This document shows positions 1 through 7,438 of a stretch of DNA of 15,445 nt, in pieces. Every line of letters starts with the position of its first letter. The first letter of the stretch is position 1. Origin of the DNA: Clostridia bacterium (GTDB taxonomy: Bacteria; Bacillota_A; Clostridia; Christensenellales; Aristaeellaceae); contig JAFXSH010000131.1 in NCBI GenBank assembly GCA_017525805.1, positions 1 to 15,445 on the forward strand, written 5' to 3'. The translations under genes were made by a program, and so were the position numbers. Under the pieces are notes generated by a model that saw only the letters and a list, made by a program, of their open reading frames with translations, was not told where the DNA came from and ran no database searches.

Positions 1-274
1 CTTCTTCGGCCAGGTGTACGTGCTGAAGAAGGAAGAGGGCGGCCGTCATACCCCCTTCTTCAACGGCTATCGTCCCCAGTTCTTCTTCCGCACCACGGAC
101 GTGACCGGCTCCATCAAGCTGCCCGAGGGCGTTGAGATGGTCATGCCCGGCGACAACGTGGAAATGGAAGTGGAACTGATCACCCCCATCGCCATCGAAG
201 CCGGTCTGCGCTTCGCTATCCGCGAAGGCGGCCACACCGTAGGCGCTGGCGCCGTGGTGCGCATGGTAGAATAA
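1..274 (+). CDS. tuf: Elongation factor Tu, C-terminal part (partial at window start)
   Basis: This is the last 90 codons of EF-Tu, the GTPase that delivers aminoacyl-tRNA to the ribosome. The reading frame is already open at base 2 and ends at a TAA at 272-274. The visible part is domain 3, a beta-barrel: the segments [20 protein letters not shown] and [10 protein letters not shown] are characteristic, and the end ([17 protein letters not shown]) is the conserved EF-Tu C-terminus. The GTPase domain lies outside the window. A strong terminator follows, so the gene closes its transcription unit before the alpha-mannosidase gene begins. The identification is secure. Only the start is missing. 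Confidence 0.97.
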   Translation, partial: FFGQVYVLKKEEGGRHTPFFNGYRPQFFFRTTDVTGSIKLPEGVEMVMPGDNVEMEVELITPIAIEAGLRFAIREGGHTVGAGAVVRMVE

Positions 275-313
275 TTTCGGGTCTCCCGGCTTATTCGCTC
301 AAAAAACTCACAG

Positions 314-365
314 GCGCTGCCTCTTTCCCGCGAATTGCGCGGAAAGCGGCAGCGCTTTTCTTTTT
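314..365 (+). terminator. Rho-independent terminator after tuf
   Basis: An 8-bp perfect outer stem (GCGCTGCC at 314-321 with GGCAGCGC at 348-355) encloses an imperfect inner stem that includes TTTCC paired with GGAAA. It is followed directly by TTTTCTTTTT at 356-365. This ends the tuf transcript and shows that the downstream GH38 gene is a separate unit. Confidence 0.9.
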
Positions 366-406
366 GTTCGACAGTATCCCGTTTTTTATTCCGTAAGATG
401 TTTTCC

Positions 407-435
407 TTGACAAGCGGCGGCAATTTCATTATGCT
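407..435 (+). promoter_or_regulatory. Sigma-A-type promoter of the GH38 gene
   Basis: A perfect -35 TTGACA (407-412) and a -10 TATGCT (430-435) are separated by 17 bases. Transcription would begin near base 442, about 40 bases before the chosen ATG at 482. This excludes an upstream start that would keep the frame open back to 335, inside the tuf terminator. Confidence 0.75.
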
Positions 436-481
436 GAATGCAGCGGTGAATCGAAAAGAAAAAACAGTTGGGAGGCAAAGC

Positions 482-3373
482 ATGAAGCAGACGGATCTAT
501 TGGCCCGGCGGTTTGAACAGCTCAAAACCCGCGTGGGCGGAAACCGGGAAAAAAGGCATTTTGAGTTTACCTTCGGAACGCCCGAGGAGGAGCACTTGGG
601 GATCACGCCTCCCAGCCGGGCGACGGTGCGCATCCTTTCGGAGATCCATTTCGCCCTGGAAATGTCCCGCCAGGCAGGGCAGCGGTATGACGGGCCTATC
701 GGCGCGGCTCTTTCGGTGCTGGAAGATTGCATGGACCGGGAAGGGGCGCTCACCAACGCGGCCTGCGTTCAGGCGGAAAAAGAACTGCTGCCCCTCCGGG
801 AAGCCGCCAAGGAATATCGTTTGATTTACGTTTCCCACGCCCACATCGATATGAACTGGATGTGGGGCATGCAGGAAACGGTGGCGGCCACCCTGTCCAC
901 CTTCCGGTCGGTGCTGCATATGATGGAGGAATACCCGGAATTCACCTTCATGCAGTCCCAGGCTTCGGTATACAAAATCGTGGAACAGTTCGACCCGGAA
1001 TTGATGCCGGAAATCAAGGCCCGCATTGCCGAAGGCCGGTGGGAAGTGACCGCCAACGCCTGGGTGGAAACGGACAAGAACATGCCCTCCACCGAATCGC
1101 TGCTGCATCACGTGGAAGTGACCCGGCGCTATCTTGAAAATGTGTGGGGCGTGGATACGGACAAGGTGCAGGTGGACTTTTCCCCCGACACCTTCGGTCA
1201 CAGCCGCTTCATTCCCGAAATCAGCCGCTTTGCGGGCATCCGGTATTATTACCACTGCCGGGGCACCAGAGAAGACGAGGTCCTGTTCCGCTACCGCGCG
1301 CCCTCCGGGGCCGAGGTATTGACCTACAAGGAGCCGTACTGGTACAACAGCGGCGTTTGTCCGGAAAACGGCATCGGCCTGCCCCTCCTTTCGGAAAAGT
1401 GCCAGGGCCTGAAAACGGGCCTGATCGTGTACGGTGTGGGGAACCATGGCGGCGGCCCCACCCGGCGGGACATCGAACGCGTTTTGGAAATGAAGGATTG
1501 GCCCGTATTCCCCGCCGTGCGCTTTGGCACGCTGCATGAATTCTTTCATGAGGCGGAAACCCTGTCCGCCCAATTCCCTGTGATCGATCACGAATTGAAC
1601 GCCATTTTCACCGGCTGCTACACCACCCAGAGCCGCATCAAAATGGCCAATCGCCGCAGTGAAACGTCCCTTTCCGACGCCGCCCAAATGTGCGCCCTGG
1701 GCCATTTCGCCGCCCGGACGGAATATCCTCATCAACGGCTGGACGACGCCTGGCAGAAGGTGCTGTTCACCCATTTCCACGATATCCTTACCGGCTCCTG
1801 CGTGCAGGAAAGCCGGGAATACGCCATGGCGCTGTTCGCCGACGCCCTGTCCATTTCGCAAACCGCCCTGGGCAACGCCCTGCGGGTCATCTCTGAATCG
1901 GTGGACACTTCCGCTTTCATGACGGACGAGGATATTTCCCAGGATCAGGCGGAAGGCGCGGGCGTGGGGGCCGGGGTATGGTTCGGCGTGGGCCATTCCA
2001 TGGGACGGGAGCTGAGCCACTACGCCGGAGTGCCCAATCCCGAGCGCGGCGCGGGAAAAACGCGGGTATATACCGTGTTCAACACCGCCGCGGAGGATCG
2101 GGAAGAAGCGACGGAAATCACCCTTTGGGATTATACCGGAGATTTGAGCCGTTTGGAGGCGGTGGACAGCAAGGGGCAAACCCTGCCTTTGCAGCTTGCG
2201 CCCGGCATGCCCAAGCGGTACTGGGATCACTGGTACGCCAGCCTTTCCGTGCGGGTATCCGTTCCCGCTTTGGGTTATGCTGTGATCGCCATTCGGGAAA
2301 AACCTTTGGATCGTTATCCAGTCTACCGGCTGGACGATGCGCGGATCGAGGAGGAAATGGGCCCCTGTGTGCTGGAAAACGAGCACCTGCTGGCGCGTTT
2401 TGACAGCGTTTCCGGCGCACTGGTATCGCTCATGGACAAAGAAACCGGGGAAGAACAGTTGGCAGCTCCCGCTCGACTCTGCGTGGCGGATACGGAGAAA
2501 AGCACCAGCGACGCCTGGCACATCGGGCGCTATGTAGGCATTCAGCCCGTGGAACGCACGGTGCGCTTTCGTCCGGCGAAAGGAAATGTGCGCTCCCACC
2601 TGGAAATCGAGCAGAAGACCCTGTCTTCGTCCATCATCACCCGCGTTTCTTTGGACGCGGGCGCGCGGGAACTGCGATACGAATGGGAAATCGATTGGCA
2701 GGAAGCGGCAAATAAGGACGATACCGTGCCGGTGCTGGTCTTCCGCGCGCCGCTCAAAGAAAAAGCCGGGGAATGCCTGTGCGACGTGCCCGGCGGTTTC
2801 ATCCGGCGGGAAGCGGCCTGGCGGGATATGCCCTGCCTGACCTTCGCTTCCGCGCGGAATGGGAAATGTGCCCTCACCTTAGCGGCGGACAGCAAATACG
2901 GCTACCGGCTGGCGGAGGGCGTTATCAGCTGTACCCTGATCAATTCCGCCGGAAACCCCGATCCTTACCCTGAAAGGGGTCTGCATCGGATCACCCTGTG
3001 GCTGCATGTAGGAAACGACAGCCCCGCCGCCCTGCTTCGCCGCGTGGCTGCCCTGAACCGGCCTCTGATTGCCATGTCCACCAAAGCCCAGCCCGGGGAA
3101 CTGCCGCCGGAAATGCGGTTGTTGGGCTTCCAGGCGAAAAGCGCTGTGCTGTCCGGGGTGGAATTGACGGAAAAAAACGCGCTGCGGGTGCGCGTGGTGG
3201 AAACCGGGGGAATGGAAGATACCGTGACCCTCACCCTTCCCTTTGCAGTTGGGTCCGCAAGGCTTGCGGACATGAAGGGCAACGCCACAGGCGATATAAA
3301 GATTGAAGGCCGCGCCGCCGTTTTCTCCGTTGGTCCCTGGCGCATCCAGGAAGCGCTGATGATTCCACAATAA
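482..3373 (+). CDS. GH38 family alpha-mannosidase (cytoplasmic)
   Basis: The 963-residue product is a retaining, zinc-dependent alpha-mannosidase of glycoside hydrolase family 38, which removes alpha-linked mannose from oligosaccharides. The catalytic domain opens with HAHIDMNW (His119, His121 and Asp123, zinc ligands in this family). It continues with SPDTFGHS, whose Asp236 matches the family nucleophile, and HFHDILTGS around residues 431-438. The middle helical domain and a long C-terminal beta-sandwich region follow, ending with a typical GH38 tail. No signal peptide or membrane segment is present, so the enzyme should act on imported sugars. The start at 482 is chosen because GGGAGGC lies 4-10 bases upstream and a promoter lies at 407-435. 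The linkage preference (alpha-1,2, -1,3 or -1,6) cannot be read from the sequence. The gene is convergent with the GH20 gene and shares its terminator. Confidence 0.93.
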   Translation: MKQTDLLARRFEQLKTRVGGNREKRHFEFTFGTPEEEHLGITPPSRATVRILSEIHFALEMSRQAGQRYDGPIGAALSVLEDCMDREGALTNAACVQAEKELLPLREAAKEYRLIYVSHAHIDMNWMWGMQETVAATLSTFRSVLHMMEEYPEFTFMQSQASVYKIVEQFDPELMPEIKARIAEGRWEVTANAWVETDKNMPSTESLLHHVEVTRRYLENVWGVDTDKVQVDFSPDTFGHSRFIPEISRFAGIRYYYHCRGTREDEVLFRYRAPSGAEVLTYKEPYWYNSGVCPENGIGLPLLSEKCQGLKTGLIVYGVGNHGGGPTRRDIERVLEMKDWPVFPAVRFGTLHEFFHEAETLSAQFPVIDHELNAIFTGCYTTQSRIKMANRRSETSLSDAAQMCALGHFAARTEYPHQRLDDAWQKVLFTHFHDILTGSCVQESREYAMALFADALSISQTALGNALRVISESVDTSAFMTDEDISQDQAEGAGVGAGVWFGVGHSMGRELSHYAGVPNPERGAGKTRVYTVFNTAAEDREEATEITLWDYTGDLSRLEAVDSKGQTLPLQLAPGMPKRYWDHWYASLSVRVSVPALGYAVIAIREKPLDRYPVYRLDDARIEEEMGPCVLENEHLLARFDSVSGALVSLMDKETGEEQLAAPARLCVADTEKSTSDAWHIGRYVGIQPVERTVRFRPAKGNVRSHLEIEQKTLSSSIITRVSLDAGARELRYEWEIDWQEAANKDDTVPVLVFRAPLKEKAGECLCDVPGGFIRREAAWRDMPCLTFASARNGKCALTLAADSKYGYRLAEGVISCTLINSAGNPDPYPERGLHRITLWLHVGNDSPAALLRRVAALNRPLIAMSTKAQPGELPPEMRLLGFQAKSAVLSGVELTEKNALRVRVVETGGMEDTVTLTLPFAVGSARLADMKGNATGDIKIEGRAAVFSVGPWRIQEALMIPQ

Positions 3374-3378
3374 AAGCT

Positions 3379-3411
3379 GACCGGCTGCTCTTGATGCAAG
3401 GGCAGCCGGTC
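3379..3411. terminator. Bidirectional terminator between GH38 and GH20 genes
   Basis: A 10-bp perfect inverted repeat (GACCGGCTGC at 3379-3388 and GCAGCCGGTC at 3402-3411) has a 13-base loop and sits in the gap between two convergent stop codons. Read on the minus strand it is followed by AGCTTTTATTG. Read on the plus strand it is followed by GATTGCATTTT. It probably serves both genes, and the minus-strand U tract is the better one. Confidence 0.8.
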
Positions 3412-3420
3412 GATTGCATT

Positions 3421-5454
3421 TTACGCGAAACGTCTCGTCAAAGGTCCGCTGGCGGCGGTGACGATGCCGCCGGACAGCAGGAAGCGCTTCATATTGCGCT
3501 GCAAACTGGTGTCCTCCGGCAGAGCGTCCAGGGATATGCCCTGCTGCTGGGGCGGGGCTAAATGATAGACCCATTGCAGCACGGCTTCCCGTTCGTCGTC
3601 CGTGCAGGGCGTCAGGTCGAAAGCTCGCTGGAAGCGCAGGATGCGGGACTCAGGGGGAAGCAGTTCGGCCAAGGCGGGGGAGAGCAGCCAGGATTCGCAG
3701 GTGATGGGCGCGTCCTTCCACGCGGGGAAATAATCGGCAAGGAACGCTTTCGCTCGATCCACGGAGGCGTTCAGCAGAGAAGCTTCCAAACGGCAGTCCG
3801 AGGGGATGTGCAAGACAATGGACCGACCGTCCCCTTCCTCCAGCAATTCGTATTCCAATTCGCCTAAACGGAACAGTTTGGCATTGATCTGCCGGGTGGT
3901 CCAGAATCCCCGGTCGAAGCCGTATGTGCCGTAGGACCGGAAATGCTCCTGTACGAACCGGGTGAAACACCCCATGGTTTCGATCATCACCTCTTCGGGC
4001 AGATCGCGCCAGGGGCCGTTCCAGCGGTTTTGAGCGGCTGTGATCAACTGCCGCGCCATTTCTTCGGCCCCGTCGTTCCCTTCCTCCGGCGGGCCGCCGG
4101 AAAAGTCTTTCAGCCCTCCCCAGGCAAAGTCCATGACCCGCAGGGCAAAGGGGCGGGGCATATGAATGGCATGGAGCAGCCTTTCCAGGCCGTCCTGAAT
4201 CAGCATGCCGTCGTTGATCCGGAACACTTCTTCCATGCGCGGCGCGTGGCGCACCTGTTCTTCGATTTTCTTCTCTTCCTCTGCCGCGTCCTCGGCCATG
4301 CGCCAGTTTTCCTCCGGTCCGGGGGTCAGGCCCAGGGCTTCCACCGCAGCCATCTTTTCCCGCAGGACGCTTTGGAAACTGTCCCAATCGGGAGCATCAT
4401 CCTGTCCCAGTGCTTTCATGGCCACCGCCGCGGCCCTGGGAAACAGCAGATAAGCCGCCCGCTGGACATTGGTGATCCGCTCGGCCCACAGGGTGCATTC
4501 CAAGCCCAGCAGGTTTTCTTCATGCCCTTCCGCGTAATCGGGTACCAGCGGCGCATTCCAGATACCGTAGGCGTCGATGCTGGAATAGGGCCGGTTCACG
4601 TAGTAATACTCCACGTCGGAACAGATCACCTGCCCGCCGCCCGCCATAAACGCTTTGGTTTCTTTTTTATTGCCCAGCCAGTGCTGCACGATGAAATGCG
4701 GGGGCAGGCCGCCGCCCTCTAAGCATTCGTTCCAAACGATTGTTTTTTTGCCCTTCTCTGCCAGATATGCCCCGATTTCCAGCACCAAGGACCGCTGCAG
4801 GGCGCGTTCGTCAGCGAGCCCTTCTTCCTGCACGCGCTTCTGGCAGTCCGGGCAGCGCCGCCAGTGCATTTTCACGGCTTCGTCGCCGCCGATGTGGACT
4901 GCGGGGCCGGGAAACAGGTCCACTACCTCGTCTAAGATGTCTTTCAGGAACCGCACGGCGCTTTCCTTGCCCGCGCAAATCAGGTTGGGGAACACCCCGG
5001 CGTAGGTCATGACGCGGTAAGTATAGGGCTGTTCATCAATCACTTCTCCCGACAGCCTTGGCAGCGCGCGGCGGCAGCCGAACTGCGGATAGGCGGCCAG
5101 CATGGCGCTGGCGTGGCCGGGCACCTCGATTTCGGGCACGATTTCAACGCCTTTTTCCTTGGCGAAGGCCACGATATCCCGGACCTCCTGCTGGGTATAA
5201 AACCCGCAGTTGTTTTCCGTTTCGGACACGCGATCGCTGAAATAGGAGGCGCCGCGAAAGGCGCCCACCTGGGTGAGCAGGGGATACTTTTTGATTTCCA
5301 GCCGCCAGCCCTGATCGTCCGTCAAATGCCAGTGCATCCGGTTCATGCCGCAGGTCGCTGCGGCTTCGATGACGCGGCAAACGTCTTGGGCAGGCAAAAA
5401 ATGCCGGGCCGGGTCCAGCATAAAGCCCCGGTAGGGCCACGCTTTTCTTTCCAT
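3421..5454 (-). CDS. GH20 beta-N-acetylhexosaminidase with C-terminal GNAT_C-like acyltransferase domain
   Basis: The 677-residue product has an N-terminal GH20 barrel (about residues 5-345). Family marks are RGFMLDPARHF near residue 9, MHWHLTDDQGWRLEIKKYP (about 40-58), EIEVPGHASAML, and the catalytic pair in HIGGDE (Asp191-Glu192), followed by LGLECTLWAERI. These enzymes release terminal beta-GlcNAc or beta-GalNAc by substrate-assisted catalysis. The usual N-terminal GH20b domain is missing. The last 190 or so residues do not belong to GH20. They contain YGFDRGFWTTRQ, FRLGELEYEL, LHIPSD, CESWLLSPALAELLPPESRI and LRFQRAFDL, which I recognise as the GNAT-like C-terminal domain (GNAT_C) of stand-alone clostridial and actinobacterial 'acyltransferase domain' proteins. 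A charged helical linker (about 385-410) joins the two parts. There is no signal peptide. The start at 5454 is preferred over 5472/5475 because GGAAG lies 6 bases ahead. The GH20 call is firm; the activity of the second domain is unknown. Confidence 0.9.
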   Translation of the reverse strand: MERKAWPYRGFMLDPARHFLPAQDVCRVIEAAATCGMNRMHWHLTDDQGWRLEIKKYPLLTQVGAFRGASYFSDRVSETENNCGFYTQQEVRDIVAFAKEKGVEIVPEIEVPGHASAMLAAYPQFGCRRALPRLSGEVIDEQPYTYRVMTYAGVFPNLICAGKESAVRFLKDILDEVVDLFPGPAVHIGGDEAVKMHWRRCPDCQKRVQEEGLADERALQRSLVLEIGAYLAEKGKKTIVWNECLEGGGLPPHFIVQHWLGNKKETKAFMAGGGQVICSDVEYYYVNRPYSSIDAYGIWNAPLVPDYAEGHEENLLGLECTLWAERITNVQRAAYLLFPRAAAVAMKALGQDDAPDWDSFQSVLREKMAAVEALGLTPGPEENWRMAEDAAEEEKKIEEQVRHAPRMEEVFRINDGMLIQDGLERLLHAIHMPRPFALRVMDFAWGGLKDFSGGPPEEGNDGAEEMARQLITAAQNRWNGPWRDLPEEVMIETMGCFTRFVQEHFRSYGTYGFDRGFWTTRQINAKLFRLGELEYELLEEGDGRSIVLHIPSDCRLEASLLNASVDRAKAFLADYFPAWKDAPITCESWLLSPALAELLPPESRILRFQRAFDLTPCTDDEREAVLQWVYHLAPPQQQGISLDALPEDTSLQRNMKRFLLSGGIVTAASGPLTRRFA

Positions 5455-5491
5455 GAACTGCTTCCTTTCCATCATGTTTATTTCTGCCAAT

Positions 5492-5520
5492 AAAATACCA
5501 CATTTTCCCCGCTTTTTCAA
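5492..5520 (-). promoter_or_regulatory. Promoter of the GH20 gene
   Basis: On the minus strand TTGAAA (5520-5515) and TATTTT (5497-5492) are separated by 17 bases, giving a transcript start about 30 bases before the ATG at 5454. It faces away from the GH2 promoter at 5552-5580. Confidence 0.55.
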
Positions 5521-5540
5521 GCGCCGGAAGCGGAAAAAGC
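5511..5540. repeat. Inverted repeat between divergent promoters, candidate operator
   Basis: GCTTTTTC (5511-5518) and GAAAAAGC (5533-5540) form a perfect 8-bp inverted repeat with a 14-base centre. One arm overlaps the -35 of the GH20 promoter and the other lies 11 bases before the -35 of the GH2 promoter. A single dimeric repressor or activator bound here could control both directions. No U tract follows, so a terminator is unlikely. Confidence 0.45.
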
Positions 5541-5551
5541 CATAACCCTGC

Positions 5552-5580
5552 TTGCAAAAAAACGGTTTATGCTTTATGAT
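5552..5580 (+). promoter_or_regulatory. Promoter of the GH2-branching enzyme operon
   Basis: TTGCAA (5552-5557) and TATGAT (5575-5580) are separated by 17 bases. Transcription would start near 5587, leaving a leader of roughly 80 bases before the ATG at 5666. Confidence 0.6.
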
Positions 5581-5665
5581 AGAAAAGGAAAGAAAAAACA
5601 CCGCGTTCAGAACGTTTATCAATTCCCGGCGCGCATCGCCGCGCCGCCGAAAGGGGTAATTCAAT

Positions 5666-7423
5666 ATGGCCATCGTTCTTCGTTCGGAGCATCCCCGGCC
5701 AGACCGCCTGCGGAAAAACTGGCTCACGCTGAACGGTCCATGGCGGTTTGCTTTCGATGAGAAAAACGTGGGGAAAAAGGAAGCCTGGTATCGGGAAAAA
5801 AAGTACCCGCTGGAGATTCAGGTGCCTTTCGCCTATCAAAGCAAGCTGTCAGGTATCGACGATCAGCGCCACTGTGACGTAATCTGGTACGAGCGGGAAT
5901 TCGCCGTGCCGGAAAACCTGCGTTCCCTGCGACGCTTGCTGCATTTCGGCGCGGTGGACTATCGGGCCGACGTGTGGCTGGACGGGCAGTACTTAGGCGG
6001 TCACGAAGGGGGATACACGCCCTTTTCCTTCGATATTACCGATTTGACCGACGGGAAGAACTACTGCCGCGTCACCGTCCGCTGTGAGGACCGCTTGGAC
6101 TTTGACCAGCCCCGGGGCAAGCAAAGCTACCGGCCCGAGCCTTTCGCCTGCTGGTACACGCCGGTCAGCGGTATCTGGCAGAGCGTGTGGCTGGAGGGCG
6201 TGGGGGAATATTATCCCGTTGATTTCCGGCTCACGCCGCACATTGAAACGGGTTCCGTAAAAGTGGAAGCGGAACTGAACGCCATCCCTCCGGAAGGAAG
6301 ACTGCGGCTCACCGCCCGGTACAAGGATAAAATAACCGCCCGGCAGGAGGTCACGATCACTTCGGACCGGTTCATTCAGACCGAACTGTATATGAACCAT
6401 GATGAAACGCTGAACGGCGTTCATTTATGGCAGCCCGGCAATCCCGCACTGTATGATTTGACGATCGAAACGCTGTCCGCCGGGGAAGTATTTGATACGG
6501 TGGACACCTATTTCGGTTTCCGCCGCATCGATGTGAGCGGCGGCTGCGTGATGCTGAATCACGATGTGTTCTTCCAGCGGCTGATCCTGGATCAGGGCTA
6601 TTGGCCGGATGGCCTGCTTACCGCGCCCAGCGACGAGGCACTGAAAAAGGACGTGGAACTGACCCTGGCCATGGGCTACAACGGGGCCAGGAAGCACCAG
6701 AAATTTGAGGATCCCCGGTATTTCTACTGGGCGGACCGTTTGGGCCTGGTGGTGTGGAGCGAGCTGCCCAGCGCTTACTGGCTGCGGGACAGCGAAAAAA
6801 GGAACATGATCCGCGATCTAAGCGAAGCGATCAAACGGGATTACAACCATCCCTGCATCATCACCTGGACCCCGCTGAATGAAAGCTGGGGCGTGCCCTG
6901 CATCCGCTTCCAGAAGGAGGCCCAGCAATTGGCCGATGCCCTGTATCATTTGGTTCATACGCTGGACGGCACCCGCCTGGTGTCCGGCAACGACGGCTGG
7001 GAGATGGCGAGCACCGATCTTGTGACCATTCACGATTACACCGCCCGTCCGGAGGACCTGAGCAGGGATTATCAGGACCGGGAAGCGCTGCTGCACTCCG
7101 CCGTGCAACCCGGCAGCATCCTATCGGCGGAGGGCTATGATCACAGCGGCAAACCGCTGCTGCTGACCGAGTACGGCGGCATCGCCATGGAAAAGGATAT
7201 GGGCGGCGGCAGCTGGGGCTACAGCGACGCGGAAAAGGACGAAAAGAGCTTCCTTGCCCGGTTCGAGGCCATTACCCAGGCATTCAAGCATATGCCGGGC
7301 TTCCAGGGCTATTGCTATACACAGCTGACGGACGTGTTTCAGGAAGTGAACGGCCTGCTGGATATGGAACGCCGCCCCAAGGCCAGCATCGAGGAAATCC
7401 GGCGGATCAATTTGGAACGATAG
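5666..7423 (+). CDS. GH2 family beta-glycosidase
   Basis: The 585-residue product is a retaining glycoside hydrolase of family 2 (beta-galactosidase, beta-glucuronidase and beta-mannosidase types). The three GH2 core domains are visible. The jelly-roll sugar-binding domain (about 10-185) contains LHFGAVDYRADVWLDGQYLG. An immunoglobulin-like domain (about 185-285) ends in FGFRRIDV. The TIM barrel follows. In the barrel, TPLNESWG places the acid/base at Glu406 and LLTEYGGI places the nucleophile at Glu502. There is no signal peptide and no C-terminal domain. The length is close to that of beta-glucuronidase, but the loop NxK that marks glucuronidases was not found. The stretch LILDQGYWPDGLLT belongs to a broad GH2 group whose substrate I do not know. 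GGGG lies 9 bases before the start. It is first in a two-gene operon with the branching enzyme. Confidence 0.9.
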   Translation: MAIVLRSEHPRPDRLRKNWLTLNGPWRFAFDEKNVGKKEAWYREKKYPLEIQVPFAYQSKLSGIDDQRHCDVIWYEREFAVPENLRSLRRLLHFGAVDYRADVWLDGQYLGGHEGGYTPFSFDITDLTDGKNYCRVTVRCEDRLDFDQPRGKQSYRPEPFACWYTPVSGIWQSVWLEGVGEYYPVDFRLTPHIETGSVKVEAELNAIPPEGRLRLTARYKDKITARQEVTITSDRFIQTELYMNHDETLNGVHLWQPGNPALYDLTIETLSAGEVFDTVDTYFGFRRIDVSGGCVMLNHDVFFQRLILDQGYWPDGLLTAPSDEALKKDVELTLAMGYNGARKHQKFEDPRYFYWADRLGLVVWSELPSAYWLRDSEKRNMIRDLSEAIKRDYNHPCIITWTPLNESWGVPCIRFQKEAQQLADALYHLVHTLDGTRLVSGNDGWEMASTDLVTIHDYTARPEDLSRDYQDREALLHSAVQPGSILSAEGYDHSGKPLLLTEYGGIAMEKDMGGGSWGYSDAEKDEKSFLARFEAITQAFKHMPGFQGYCYTQLTDVFQEVNGLLDMERRPKASIEEIRRINLER

Positions 7424-7438
7424 AAAGGGGAAAACAGC

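Noticed and set aside
335..481. An N-terminal extension of 49 residues on the GH38 protein
   Set aside because: The frame is open, but it would start inside the tuf terminator and upstream of the promoter at 407-435. The ATG at 482 has a strong ribosome-binding site.
497..2599. A 700-codon open frame on the minus strand opposite the GH38 gene
   Set aside because: It is an antisense shadow: it is rich in His, Gly and Pro, has no recognisable motif or ribosome-binding site, and lies wholly within a confidently identified gene.
5511..5540. The inverted repeat before the GH2 gene as a terminator
   Set aside because: No T run follows either arm outward, and it sits between two divergent promoters where no transcript should end.
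5455..5727. An N-terminal extension of the GH20 protein, which could be mistaken for a signal or membrane segment
   Set aside because: It would cover both divergent promoters and the start of the GH2 gene. The start at 5454 has a well-spaced Shine-Dalgarno sequence.
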